A stretch of DNA of 64,000 nucleotides from Rhabditoides inermis (lineage: Eukaryota > Nematoda > Chromadorea > Rhabditida > Rhabditidae), in NCBI GenBank assembly GCA_963966185.1, contig CAWZYM010000109.1, forward strand, positions 350,001 through 414,000, read 5' to 3'. A program made the position numbers and the translations under genes. Position 1 is the stretch's first letter. Every line of letters begins with the position of its first letter. Under the pieces are notes generated by a model. The model had not been told where the DNA came from and ran no database searches. It was given only the letters and a program-made list of their open reading frames with translations. Positions 9,704-23,466 of the stretch are shown here, in pieces.

Positions 9704-12700
9704 TACGTCGGAACCGCGCTGGACACCAGCATCAATCACTCCACCCAGTCCTCGATCCCCCTTCACCTCACCATCAGCATACTTCATTTATAGACAAAAT
9801 GTTAGTAGAGAAACGGAGAGAGAGAGAGATGTAGTGAAACACTATGTAGTGAAACATAGTTTCACTGATCGTATTTCGTTTTTGGTAATGTGTGTGAGAG
9901 AGAGAGAACAGATACAGACACAGAGAGTCAGAGAGACAGAGAGACAGAGAGACAGAGAGACAGAGAGACAGACAGACAAAGACATCCCCCCCACCTGCTC
10001 TTCCTCGCCGCCCTCCACACGGGCTCCCTCTCGTCCACCTCCCCGTCCATTCGCGGCTCGCCCTCCACCCGATAGCTGCGGATCAGGTGCAGCACCGGCG
10101 GCACCACGTTGCCCTCGCACGTCGTCACCATCACCCTGCAACACGACAACATTATCAAGTCGTGTTCACTGGTCCCGACACGAAAATCGTCATCATCCCC
10201 CTGCAACCTGCACCATACGGCAACAAGTCGTGTTCAATTGGTGTATAGGCCACTCCTCTTGACTCCTCTTGACTCCTCTTGGTTTTGATCGTTGTCTAAC
10301 CACCCTAATGTCTCTCGTCAAAAGATTGGAACTTATTTGCGGGCCCACTATATACATTACAACATGATACCCAATCGTAATTCACGTGGCCTACCCGATT
10401 TGTCCATTGATTGATACGAAATGTTGTATCAAATAAATTCTACCCATTCAAAGCACAAACATGGACGTGTTTCTTCGAACACAATATCACAACCACTGCA
10501 CTTTCACACCACCCACGTGTCTGATTGCATACCAATACTGACACCGCTCATTCAACAAACCGTTTCCTTCCCCAATCACCTTTTCCTAAACATTTCTTTA
10601 CTGTATCTTTTCATATCCTTCCCAGATGTGCTGCGAGCTCGAGGAACTCAACTGCAACTCGTGCTGCGGTCAGGGCAACGACCAACCCGAGAAGCTGTCT
10701 CCCGAACAGAAAAAGGTAGCTTCTTCTATTTAAAGCTTCTAACGAGGAGTGTTGTTAGAGCCACACTCGCGGATCCGAACCAAATTGATAGGATATTTTA
10801 GTTAAGACCCCAGACATCGATTTCTGGTGTTACTTTTTCCTACGCGCCATATACGTTTCCAGTACGAAAACGTACAGGGCTGGTTTTTGACTACCTCATT
10901 CCACCTTTGGCGGTCAAAGACCGAGCCGTTGTGGCCTAGTGGTTAGCGCATCAGTCTGTCAGACCAGAGGCTGGGGTTCGAGTCCGCGCACACCGTTTTT
11001 GTTTTGCCAGCAGTTCCTGGACTTGCGTTTCTTGTTGTTGGAAAAAACACAGAATACAAATGTTCACGCTTTGTTATAACTGTTTTCAAACTAAACGTTT
11101 CAGCCAAAACAATATCTTAAGTGTAAAGAAACACAATATAGTTGAACGATATCGGAGAAAAATGCTTTGAAAAAAAGAAGAAGAAGAACGTATTTGTAGT
11201 TACAAACTGATCGAAGCACTTCGCAACAAAAAAAAACTTCAAGTCCAAGTCCAGAAACTGCTGGCAAAACAAAAATCGTCTGCGCGGACTCGAACCCCAG
11301 CCTCCTGTCTGACAGGCTGATGCGCTAACCACTAGGCCACAACGGCTCGGTCTCTGACCGCCAGAGGTGGAATGAGGTAGCCAAAACCCAGTCTGTACGT
11401 TTTCGTACAGGAAACGTATATGGCGCGTAGGAAAAAGTAACACTAGAAATCGATGTTTTGGGTCCAAACTAAGATATCCTATCAATTTGGTTCAGATCCG
11501 AGAGTGTGGCTCTAACGACACTCCTCGTAAGAAAAAGGTAGCAACATCTATTTCATCTATAGTAGGCCCGCAAATGAGTTTCACTCTTTTCACAAGAGAC
11601 ATTAGGGTGGTTAGACAACGATCAGAACCCAGTGCATGGTGTTTTAATTTTGACAAAAATGTGCGGTGGTAGGCAGTGTCGAACCAACGAACCGTTGCTT
11701 GCTGAACGAGAGCATTACCACTACGCCACATGGTCATGTGAGACGATACGTGAAATAGAGACATGAACGCCAAAGAAATTCTGCAGTCTGCAGTCTCCTT
11801 GGTCTCCTTGGCATACGGTGACAATTAGAGCACGACTATTTTTGTTCGGAAAAATGCTGAGCTAGTTGCGCGCGTAATATATCATCTTCTCGACCACCTG
11901 TATTCTAGAAGAAGCAGAAGCGCAACTCGAAGAAGGGCGAGGAGGACGATGAGGACAAGAAGACCCGCCGACAGAAGCAGTTCCGCAATGCCATGCTCGC
12001 CGTGGTGGCAGTCTATGCGTACGTGTACAACACCCGCATGACCGACCAGCCACTCACCACCGACGCTCCCACCACGGTAATCAGTGGGATCAGACAAAAA
12101 ATGCGTAGTCAGTTTGTTTGGAAACAATCTTCAAAGTAATTCAAAGTGCTTTGAGAGCAACTGAAAACCATCAATTTCCGAAAAGACTGACTGCAAAGTA
12201 GTTTGAGGCGGTAGTTTGACGTAGTTGGAATTTCGCAAGTAGTAGGCCGTTACTTACTAACCTCAGTGGTGTACCGTATGCACTTGTAGTCAAGATATAT
12301 TCTAGAGGAATAATTGATTGATTGAGGAATGCGTTCCTACGTGGTCCGAGTGGTCGGACGCGTCGGGTGCAGTGTGTTCGGATGAGGGCGTGTGTGGCAA
12401 CTGCGGCTCGATCCTGCGAGAACGCGTCTGCCAGACAGGACCCGACTGCCCGTGCCAGTGAGTCGCCACAGGCTGTAGACGAATAGAGGCACGACATGCT
12501 TTGCTACTGCGCTGATATTGCATGTTTCTTTCGTCGTTGAGTCGTTTTTTCACCCGATTCCACACCAGACTCGTTTCAGAGGCGTATCGTGGGAGAGACA
12601 AATGTGCGGCAGCAACGAGACGTGCAAACTGCCAAAGTCCAAGTGCTGCTTCGGCGAGAGCAAACCCGCCGGCCGAATGTTTCAATGTGTGTATTGAACG

Positions 12701-15700
12701 AGAATCAAGTATTCGATAAAGTATGATGTTTGTTGTTTGTTCGAAATTGCTCAGTGCTTGAACTTGAAAAAAAAACGTTATAAATACTCAATTTGTTACG
12801 ACTACAACGTACTTTTCATAGATTGTGCGAGTGTGTGAGAGGATTGTTAACGAATTTGTACGAAAAGTAATATTATCGAAATCATAGTCGTCTCATTACT
12901 ACTATCACACACTCGTATGTGTCAATCATGTGAACACAGTCAATCGATTGGCACATCAATGGTGTCAGATCTCAGATTCAAATCAGCGACCCGTCAAAAT
13001 GTCGTGCTGTTCTCCCAAGCCAAAGTCCAAGCCGTCCAAAGTCAGTGGCTTTCGAGTCATCGTCATTATGATTCTCGCCTACATTCTCATACACGAGAAG
13101 TTCGACAAGGTGCGTCCAGTACTCGCATATGCATATCATAATGGATCTTCAGCCCGCAGCACCTGCCACAACGTCCATTCGTGAGTTGCAAAAAGAGATG
13201 TGATTGTCCGACGGCAGGAAACGGAACCAATTTTTTTCTAATAAGAGCAACATGTCATGTCTGCGAAGCGACGTGACATGTTATTTAAAAAATTGTGCTA
13301 ATAGAGACATGACACATGCGATACCGGATAAATGTTGATGTCCGTCTCTCTTCTAGCATGTGCCGCTTCTTGCTCTCAATTGCGCCACGACTACTACCCC
13401 ACTGCCGACGGGTACACGCGCGGCGATGACGGCGGCATCTTCGACGACACGGTCAGCCGACAGCGGTTTCTAACCAAGAATAGAAGTTCATGTCTGGGGT
13501 CTTAAGATATTCTATCAATTTGGTTAGGATTCGATTCTAAGCACGACGTACCACTCAAAGACGATTCGTGAACTGCCACGGTACAGCGTTGGTGGTCGGG
13601 GGTGATTGCATGGTCGATCGTATTTAAGTAGAGGTCAGAGTCAACGTTTGCTAGCAAAACACTATCAGACAGATCTCAGAACGGCCGCGCACCCTCAGAA
13701 AAATCTCAGAACGCGCCCTCACTCTCAGAAAGATCCTCAGAAAAAAAATCTTTTTTTGTATCATGAAGCGGCTTTTGATACATAATCGAGTCTGACCTCG
13801 CATATAGTTTTTGTCGCCTTCAGACCACCACCGGCTGCCCGACGTCCTACGTGTACTGCTTATCGCTCAACGGCATCCAGCAAGTGCTGGCGGTGAGTGA
13901 AGACAATCCGCTCCGTATATAAGGGACTCGTCATACGTATTTTTCGCCAGCGAATCGCCGAATCGCCGAAGCGCCTGGCGAAAAATAAGTATGACGAGCA
14001 CCTAAGTGGTTTTGCCATTACCAACAATTTGTTGGCAACAAACTATCAACGGAACTATACAGCTCCGGGTTGGAACGGCTCGTATTCGATTCGATTTGCG
14101 AGGCTTCAACAGCCATGGAAAATAGACTGGATGAAGACAGTCAATTTCCCAGTCAATAATCGATCAACTTCAGCTCGAAGACTCTCTGGGCGAGATGCAC
14201 CTAGTGGAGGCGGGCGACGGGGCGAGCACGGCCGGCGCGCAGCTCACCTGCACCGACGCGGGATGGCTGTACCCCTACGCCCCCGCAGTCACCATCAACA
14301 AGCACGCGTGCCTCAGAAAAGCATGAAGCATGCGAATAAACTTTTTATCACTCGTTTGGCACGTGTCATTCATGTTTGTTTGTTCGAATAACATTTGATT
14401 GGTTGACTTGATTTGAACTCGATGCGGACAGTCACGTCAGCGCACCCTGTCTCGTCATTCCCGTTCGCCAGTTGGTCAGTTCCTATTCGTGTCCCCGCAG
14501 CGAGTGGTCGCCTCGACAGCAGCCCCTCTCCCCACTCCTCTCCCCCACCCATACCCACAACCCTGCACATCCATGCACGCGGCGCTCATCGTATGGGTGC
14601 GTTTTTTTTTTTCGTATGGGTGTGTTTTTCTCCTTCTCCCCTACCTTCTCCTTCTTCCCTCTCCTCCACCCTCCCACTCCTCCTTCTCCTCTTCCCCCTC
14701 CTTCAACCCTTTCTCCTCACCTTTTCTTCCTTTCTCCCTCTCCTTCTCCTCCTTCTCCACCCTCCCCTTCTTCAGAACGCCGTCATCACGACGCTGCTCG
14801 CGTCCCTCTGGACGCTGGCAGTGTGCGGCGGCAAGAAGGGCAAGGGCAAGGACGGCAAGGCCGCGCCGCCGGTACGGTGGAGTACAGTAGTCGCTATAGG
14901 TATACGGTACAATACAGTAGTCGCGAAACGTTGGTCGGGCACATTGGTCGGGCGGAACCCTAGATTGCACCTTTCCAGACACCCGGAGGCGCGCCGGCCG
15001 GAGCGCCCGCAGCAGCCGCACCAGCAGGAGATGTGAGAGAAACCATCGCCAGCCTTGATCAAGTCTCTATTCCAGAAACCCAAGAACAAGACGGAGAAGG
15101 CGGAAAAGTCTGCGCCTGCCAAGGACAAAAAGGACGAAAAGAAGGAGGAGGAGAAAAAGGAGGAGAAAAAGGAGGAGAAGAAAGAGGAGGAGAAGAAGGA
15201 AAAGAAGGACGAAAAAAAGTGCAGCAAGGAGAAAGTACGAGTCACTGTAATCTGCCGTACCCTGTTCGACCGTATTCTACCGTATTCCAGACCGTGTACC
15301 CTGACGTCAAGGAGCCGACGACGTCGCAGAAGAAGAAGCGCGAAGAGGAGCTGGAGAAGGAGAAGAAGGAAAAGATCGCCGCCGGATTCTATCAGGTTTG
15401 AATTCCCGCGCTCCCCTTCACCTCCCCTGATTCAGGAGAAATCGGACGAGGACGACACGCTGGAGAAGATCAACTCGCTCAAAATGGAGAACACCGAGGA
15501 GAGCAAGAAGAACCAAAGCAAGGTATACGGTAGCATACCGTAACCCAGATCACTTATACCGTATCGTTTCAGAAGAACGCTCCCAAGAAGGAGAAGACCA
15601 AGTAGGAGCAGTCAGACAAGAGAGAGAAGAGGAGTGTGACTTCTCTCGCATCACAACATTCAAACACGACGAGCGTATAAAACTAGTGCATTAATGACTG

Positions 15701-16428
15701 TATAACGAATAAAGAGTGAACCGCGGTGTGGCTGGTTGAAATTTCGATTGTCTACTCATTGCAATACAGCCATAATGTCTTAATAATGTCGTATCAACCT
15801 TCAACCAAAACATTTGAAAGATGTTTTACATGTTTTACATGTTTTACAAAGCCCGCATTGTTTTTGTGCCCGAGTTCAGCCTAACAGACAATCTGTCAGC
15901 TCATACTATTTCGTTCCGATTGTGATTATTCTTCCCCCCCCCCGACCTCTTTCCGCCGTCTCCGAGACTGGCCATGTCTGCCTCCTCTCCAAATTCCTCC
16001 CGCAGGAACTCCTCCAGCTTCTCGCCCGAGTACGGACGGGAGCCGGTGAAGATCTCGTCCTGAAAAAAACATTCTATTCACATTCGCATTTGATATCACA
16101 TTTGACAGTCATTAAAATGTAGACTAGAGTCCTAGTCTATATTTTCAAATAAACAAACTTTCAGTACAAACATATCGTCGTGTTTCTGACATTCATTAGA
16201 GAGGGCGCGCAGCGCCCTCTCTTTTGGCTTAGGATAGGGCTCGCGCTAGAATTTTCAAGAAGCGATATCCAAAGGTCATGTTAGCAACACTGTGAACTGA
16301 TCCAATTCATGTTAGTTAGATTCACACAGTTCCGTAGGTCAGATCACTGGTTGACGGCATCTTTGTATCTTTTCTCAGAAAGAAGTTATGAGCGATCGCG
16401 CGCGCAGTAGGCGAAAGGCCAGCGTGTG

Positions 16429-16492
<64 letters not shown>

Positions 16493-17013
16493 GTTTCCAG
16501 TCAACGCTGGCTGCTAGCTCTCTCCCGGTTGGCGGGGCGCGAGAGAGAGCGCGAGAGAGCACGCTGATAGCAGAGGGCGCAGACAAGGCAGACATGCGCT
16601 TATGCCACCGCGACCGCAAATGCAGAGAATTGTGTCGTTTAAAAGCGTGTTTCTATACAATACTATGAAAATCAGTTCCCAATACGCAACACGAACTGCA
16701 TTCTGTAGTAATAAATTACTTGCTACCACCGTTTGTCTTCCATCATAGTTCTGTGCGTACTAATTATAGAAGAACTTGGCAATAAGTAAGAGAAGAAATT
16801 TCTATGAAATTCAACAAAAGCACATGAATTATCTGTTAAAAAGTACTTGCGTAAAGAGAGTCAGTTTGTCTTGACTTTGACCCAATTCAACAAAAGCGCA
16901 TGCATAAAACGTTTACAAATACTAACACAAACCTGCAAATACCAAACCGTTGACACTATACATAACATATGAAATATGAGAATACAAATAATGTCAATGT
17001 TAGAGAGAGATGT

Positions 17014-17107
<94 letters not shown>

Positions 17108-20100
17108 CAGGTTTGTGTTAGTATTTGTAAACGTTTTATGCATGCGCTTTTGTTGAATTGGGTCAAAATCAAGACAAACTGAAGCAGCTTGCAAGATGGT
17201 TGAAAAAAGTGAAAAAAAACGAGAAAAAAAACGGAGAAAAAGGACAAAAAAAATGAATTTTTTTTTGAAAAAAAGTGAAAAAAAAATTCATTTTTTGACA
17301 AAAAATGAATTTTTTTCACTTTTTTTCAAAAAAAATAATCATTTTTTTTGTCCTTTTTCTCCGTTTTTTTCTCGTTTTTTTTCACTTTTTTCAACCATCT
17401 TGCAAGCTGCTTGACTCTCTTTACGCAAGTACTTTTTAACAGATAATCCTCAATTCAATCATAGCAAGCGTATTTCCATGATCTACATATTCACGGCTGC
17501 CCGAAATCCCCATTTTGCGGAACAACTTTTCTCAGGGGCCTGGCGCCGCGTCGCGCTTCTGTCGCGCGCGTTGCGGCCTGCATGCAGATATGTAAATGAA
17601 GGGACACGTCAGCCTTATGGGCCGCCCATTGGCCGAATCGCCTGATTCACGTGTCCGCCTGCGCGCCAATCGCGTGCGTGGCGCCCGCGTCGCGCTGCCC
17701 GCCCCTGAGAACTTTTCTCTATTGGGTTCTCTATTTTTCTTTTCTATTCTCTTTTCTCTATTTTCTCTATTTCTACAATGGCTGTCGCAACGTCAACCCA
17801 AGCGTGAGACCAAGCACACCACCCCTCCTTCACGTCGGATCCCGACAAGAAGGAACCACCGACAGATACTTCACTCAGACTAAACCCTTTGTGTTTCATC
17901 TCCGTTGTTGTATTCTTGAAATCGGCAGTAAATCAAAAAAAAACTCTATTGGGTGTTCCGCGGATAATCCGCCGTGATATTTCTCATAACTTATCTCGAA
18001 AGAACATTGAATTGAAACAAAACTATTCAAAGCACATACACGCGTTGAAGCGCACTATTCATAAAACACTGCATAGCCTCTCAATCTCCCCCTTCCCCTC
18101 CATCCTCACCTTGAACCGCATGTACAGCTTCTGTGTGTACCTCAGCGACTTGCCCTGCGCAATAGCCACCGCCAGAATGGCGCCTGCAAATCACACGAAA
18201 CAAATCACATTCTCTTAATTTGTATTTACCTTGAGCGATCAATCAACTATTGATAGCTTATCAGAAAATATAAGAGTATCACAATCACAACAACCCCAAC
18301 CCCACCACCCACCAGTACTCGTGCCGGCGACAAAGTTCAGCCTGTCGAGATTGCAGCCGGCAGCCTCGAGCTCGAGCAGTATCTGTATGAGCACCAGTCC
18401 CCGCACTCCTCCGCCGTCCATCGACAACACGTGGAGGCACGCGTCGGGGCCGTGGGAGTCGGGGCCTGCAAAGGTATTTCTATACAGTCGATTGAATAAT
18501 TCAGTTTCTCGCAGGCCCAGACTTTCTCCCCTTTCAGGCCCGGACTGCGTCAGGGCCTGCAAGATGAGATGTGTACACCTGGTTCTATACAGCGGACAGC
18601 ATAATGCACTTTCTTGCCCCGACTGAGTCAGGGCCTGCGAGAGAAGAAATGCACGACCGATTCTATACAGCGGACTTTATAATTTGTCCGCAATGCAATA
18701 AATTATAGTTGTACATCGAGTCAATTCCATATCCGGGTCTGTATAGAATAGAGGGTGTCGTTGTCGATTTTATACAAGCGTTAATATCAGATGCATCCAA
18801 ATCAAATTTTCTGTAAAACCTTTCTGTCACACGTGGGTGTTACCACCATTATTTATGACTGCTTCTGACAGGTGGGTAAAGCAATAATCCTGACATCCTG
18901 ACCGATTACACGCCTTTTTTGTTTTCATACAATAAGAAAACCATGAAACCTATATAAACTGTGAAATTCGCAAGCATCATTTTTTTCTCTAACGTAGTAA
19001 GTCTAAGTCTAAGTCTCTAGCGTAATTAAATAAAATATCGGTTCCACTAAATCTATCGGAAGTGGCCTGTGAAAGTTCTCCCCGCTATCGGATCCACATT
19101 ATCATCAAAATGTTGCGGTCTGGTTATCACCATTACCGAACAGGAACTTGGACACTCACCACTCGACTCGAAGGTAATCAATGAAAAACCCAATTCTACT
19201 ACTCATAATAAACTGTGACTGTAAAAGTATAAAAGCCGTATCGTATCTGCGTATCACCATGCCCATAATAGACCCCAACAGTAGATCCCACCGCTCGACT
19301 CTATGGCCGCGACGGCGCGCGCCATAGCCAACTCCTCGAGGGGCGCCAGCTCGCTCTCCGTCGGCACACTCGTGCGGCACGTAGCCACGCGCAGGATCTG
19401 CTCCACGTCCGCTCTGCAAGGGAAAGCTTTTGTGAGATCAGTAATTTAAAAAACAAATTGAAACATAGAAAACCAAATGTATGTTTCAACCACGTCTCTT
19501 TTCAGAAACAGCCAAATGCTTTACAATTATTCCTTCAATCAGACAGACTAACGCAGACAGAGAAAGAGACATGGACAAAGACAGAGAGACAGAGACAGAG
19601 ACAGAGACAGAGACAGAGACAGAGACAGAGACAGAGACAGAGACAGAGACAGAGACAGAGACAGAGACAGGCCCCCCCACCTCTTCTTGCTCCTCTTTGC
19701 CACCTCGATCACCTCCGCGTCGACCACCGCGCCCAGCAGGATCAGACCCTTCACCACCAGCAGCAGACCGTCCTGCAAGAGAAGACTGTACTATACTGGA
19801 CTATACTGTACTATACTGTGAAGCAGACATGTCACTAGCCAGTTCCGATAATACTGTCTGCCCGGTAGCCCGACAGACAAGGTATGCTATCATTAGAGAG
19901 GGCGCGCCAGCGCCCTCTCGTTTGTACTGGATGTCCCCGCGCGCTAGAATGCTCAAAAACGACTTTTCCCGGATGAAGCACTTTTCCTCATTTTGAAGTG
20001 ATTTCCACTGTTACATTGCATTCACATCTCTATTCGATAGAGTTATAGAAAGTTGTATTGAGTTTGATTGAATTTGAAGCGGTAGAGTCCGCATTCGAAT

Positions 20101-21342
20101 GCGGATTGAGATTGGTGTCGGTCGCTCGGGCGGGCGGGCGCTCGGGCGGGCGGGCGTCGGACAATCGCTTTCGCCCCGCCCCCTCTGTGTGTGAGTGAGA
20201 GAGAGAGAGATAGGCGAATAGCGGGTGCGCGTCGGTATCCTCGCAGCGAATCGCGAACGTGTATGAAAATGTAATTTTGTGAAACAAAACTTAAGAAAAG
20301 AACAGATATTATCTTTCAAAAGTACTTCCAAGTAAAAGTAGTTGGTTTGTACCGTTGTCTCAGTTGAGCAAAAGGACTGACATGTTTTCAATGGAGACAT
20401 GTGCAAACAGGCTCTCAGCATTATTCGACGTGTTATGTTACAACAGAAGTTGTGCTTTTAGATAATAACTGCATATAATAACTGCAACTTCGTAAACGCG
20501 TTCATTATAATATGGCCGCTTTGCACTGGTATGAGAGAGAGAGCCTGTTGGCACATGTCTCCATTGAAAACATGTCAGTCCTTTTGCTCAACTGAGACAA
20601 CGGTACAAACCAACTACTTTTACTTGGAAGTACTTTTGAAAGATAATATTTCTTGTTCTGCAATCATAATACTGTCTGTCAGATCATTCGCCGTTCGGCA
20701 TAATATGTGAATAGTAAACGCCATTTAAATAGTAGATCAAATACACCAGACACTATGAAATAAGTTGCAGGCAAAAATCATATCGAGACAAATGCGCACT
20801 GTGATCAATACCGCGTCTACTAGTGAAATGATTTCTATAAAACGAGGCCAGGACCGCTTCCATCGTACTCTTAAGTCAACAGAAGAACCGCATACTTGCC
20901 ACCGTCTCCATCCTTTCACTACATCACTACCGACTCCCACTACTCGGGGAAGACTCGGATGCGGATTGAGTTTGCGGGTTGCGTGATTGCGGCACCGAGT
21001 GCACCCACCTCAATAGCCGCCATGAGCGGAGTGACAGCCATGCCGTCCCTCGCCTCAATGTCCGCGTCGTACGCAGCCAGGGCCACCACCGCGCACACGT
21101 CGTTCCTGCAACAGCACTCGAATACTGTACTAACTGTACTACTGTAGTGACTACTGTACTGAACTGTGCTCGACTATCCGCTCAACACAAACATCCATAT
21201 GCTTGGTTCTTTGTAATCATTGCCCGACGTCAGCTTCTTCCTTTCAAGTGCACTTCCATCTTACCACCATCCATCTACCACTTCCTCTTGAAGGGAGGGA
21301 GGGAGGGAGAAAGAGAGAGAGAGAAAAGAGAGAGAGAGAGAG

Positions 21343-21384
<42 letters not shown>

Positions 21385-23417
21385 CAGACAGACAGACATA
21401 CAGACACGCCCCACCTCCTGACAGCCACGTGCATGGCCGTGCGGCCCTTGGCGTCGCGCTGATCCAGGGCGCCGGCGTTGAAGTGCGCGTGGCGGAGGAT
21501 CGACAGGAACACCTAGGAGGGGGAGCTCTCTCTCTCACTCTCTCTCTCTCTCTCTCTCTTCTCTCCTCTCTCTCTCCCCCCTCTCTCCCTATCTCTCTCT
21601 TCCTCCCAGTTCCAAATTTTAGTGCAAAACCGATCATCTAACTTTCAGCACCATCACTTTACACGTCGCGTTCAAATCGAGTAATATGCCGCATACACCA
21701 GCCAACTCCCCCCACCCACCTCCTTGTTCATTCTGTGGTGGAGGGCGGTCGAGCCGTCGCTGAACTTCTGTCCCAGCACCTCGGGGTGCGTCACCAGAAC
21801 CAGCTCCAGCATCCTGTTATAGAAAACAATATGTTATTGTGAAAACAGCTAAAATCGTCAACCCATGACCGATACGTATCATAACAACTCCTTATGTTCA
21901 TTTATAAAGATTGATAGCAATATATGTTCAAGATTGATTGGAACTATATATATAGTTCAAAAGTTGTAGAGTGAAATACGCGTCTTCAGAACTCTGTCTA
22001 CGTGCAGCGCCGCGTCTCACGCCACACCCTCCCTGCCAAACTGGCGGCAAGTGTGCATACACTGTCACAACTACTTTCTACGAACTACATACTACTCATA
22101 CTCTTCTCTACCCTTACTACCACTAAACTACAACTACTCTTCTCGAAGACCATGAGAGGGTCTCCAACTCCCCCTCCCCTCTCTCTCCCCACCCACTTAT
22201 CCAGACTGTCGGTGTAGTCGCTGTGTTGGAGGAGGGCCAGCAGCGGGTTCGCCGTCTCCACCGGCGCGTGCACTCCGAGAAGAATCTGCAACGGGTACGG
22301 GTGACACATCTGAGAACAATAAACCAAAGATCAAGGTCAAGTGTAGACGTAGAATTCAAATGAATACTAGACTGGCTCTAGACACCGAAACTGACACAAA
22401 CAACAAAACTAGCACGCGTTTGCAGAAAACGATCACGATTCAAGCATATGAGTTAGTACAAGAGGACGTTCCGACCTGCACCGACTCGAAGTTTGTCTCG
22501 AGCACGGCGACAGCCAGCGGCGTCCGGCCCTCGCCGTCCAGGCGGGAGAGGGACGCCTTGAAGTCGGGGGCAGAGACCATGTCCTGTAAGAGGTGGCATC
22601 AAGTTTCAAGTTTATAACAAATCAAATAATTTGTTCGGAATAGCATTTATTGAAAGAGGTTGCACACATTTGTCTAGCCACTCCACAATCAATGTCCTAT
22701 GAGAGAAAGGCTACATGTTCTTTCAACTCTGTAGCCGCGTTTATAAACAGAGGCCATGTCTTGCAAGACTGTCATACAAAGATTCCAAGCAGACTTGCAT
22801 CGTAGATAAATACTACTCCACAAAATGTACGTTTCAATAATTGCACTACACTGAACACCTCCTTCAAAACTAATCAGACCATATCTTGCCTGTGGGTAAA
22901 GAAAGCAACACCAACCAACCAACAAACAAACAACAAACAAACAAACAAACAAACAAACAAACAAACACCCCACCGCCAGTATATCCGCGCTACTCGCCGC
23001 CGCGGCGTGCACGGCAGTGCGACACTCGGCGTCCACCTGCGCGACTGTGCAGCCGGACTGAAAAGACAGTCATTGAGTAATCCCTTCTCTCTCTCCTCTC
23101 TCTTTCTCTCATCTCTCTCTTTCTTTTGCCCTCTCTCTGTGTATCTATCTATCTTATCATTACCATTTGCCTGTCTGTATTTTTCTTCCGTCTCTGTCTC
23201 TTCTACTCTCAACACTCAACTGCCAATAAGAAAAGTGTCCTATTCTTTATGACTACACCTGAAATACGTATCACACAAGCATGATCTGCAAGCTCAAACT
23301 GTCAGGATAATAACATTGCGATCCCATCTTTACTTCGCGCCAGCTCTCTCTCCATCCTCCTATCTCCCTCCCTCTCTCTCTCTCTCTCCCTCCCTCTCTT
23401 CCTCTCTCCCATTCCCT

Positions 23418-23466
<49 letters not shown>

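Noticed and set aside
22915..22968. CRISPR-like or other spaced array
   Set aside because: Plain tetranucleotide repeats without spacers, in a eukaryotic genome.
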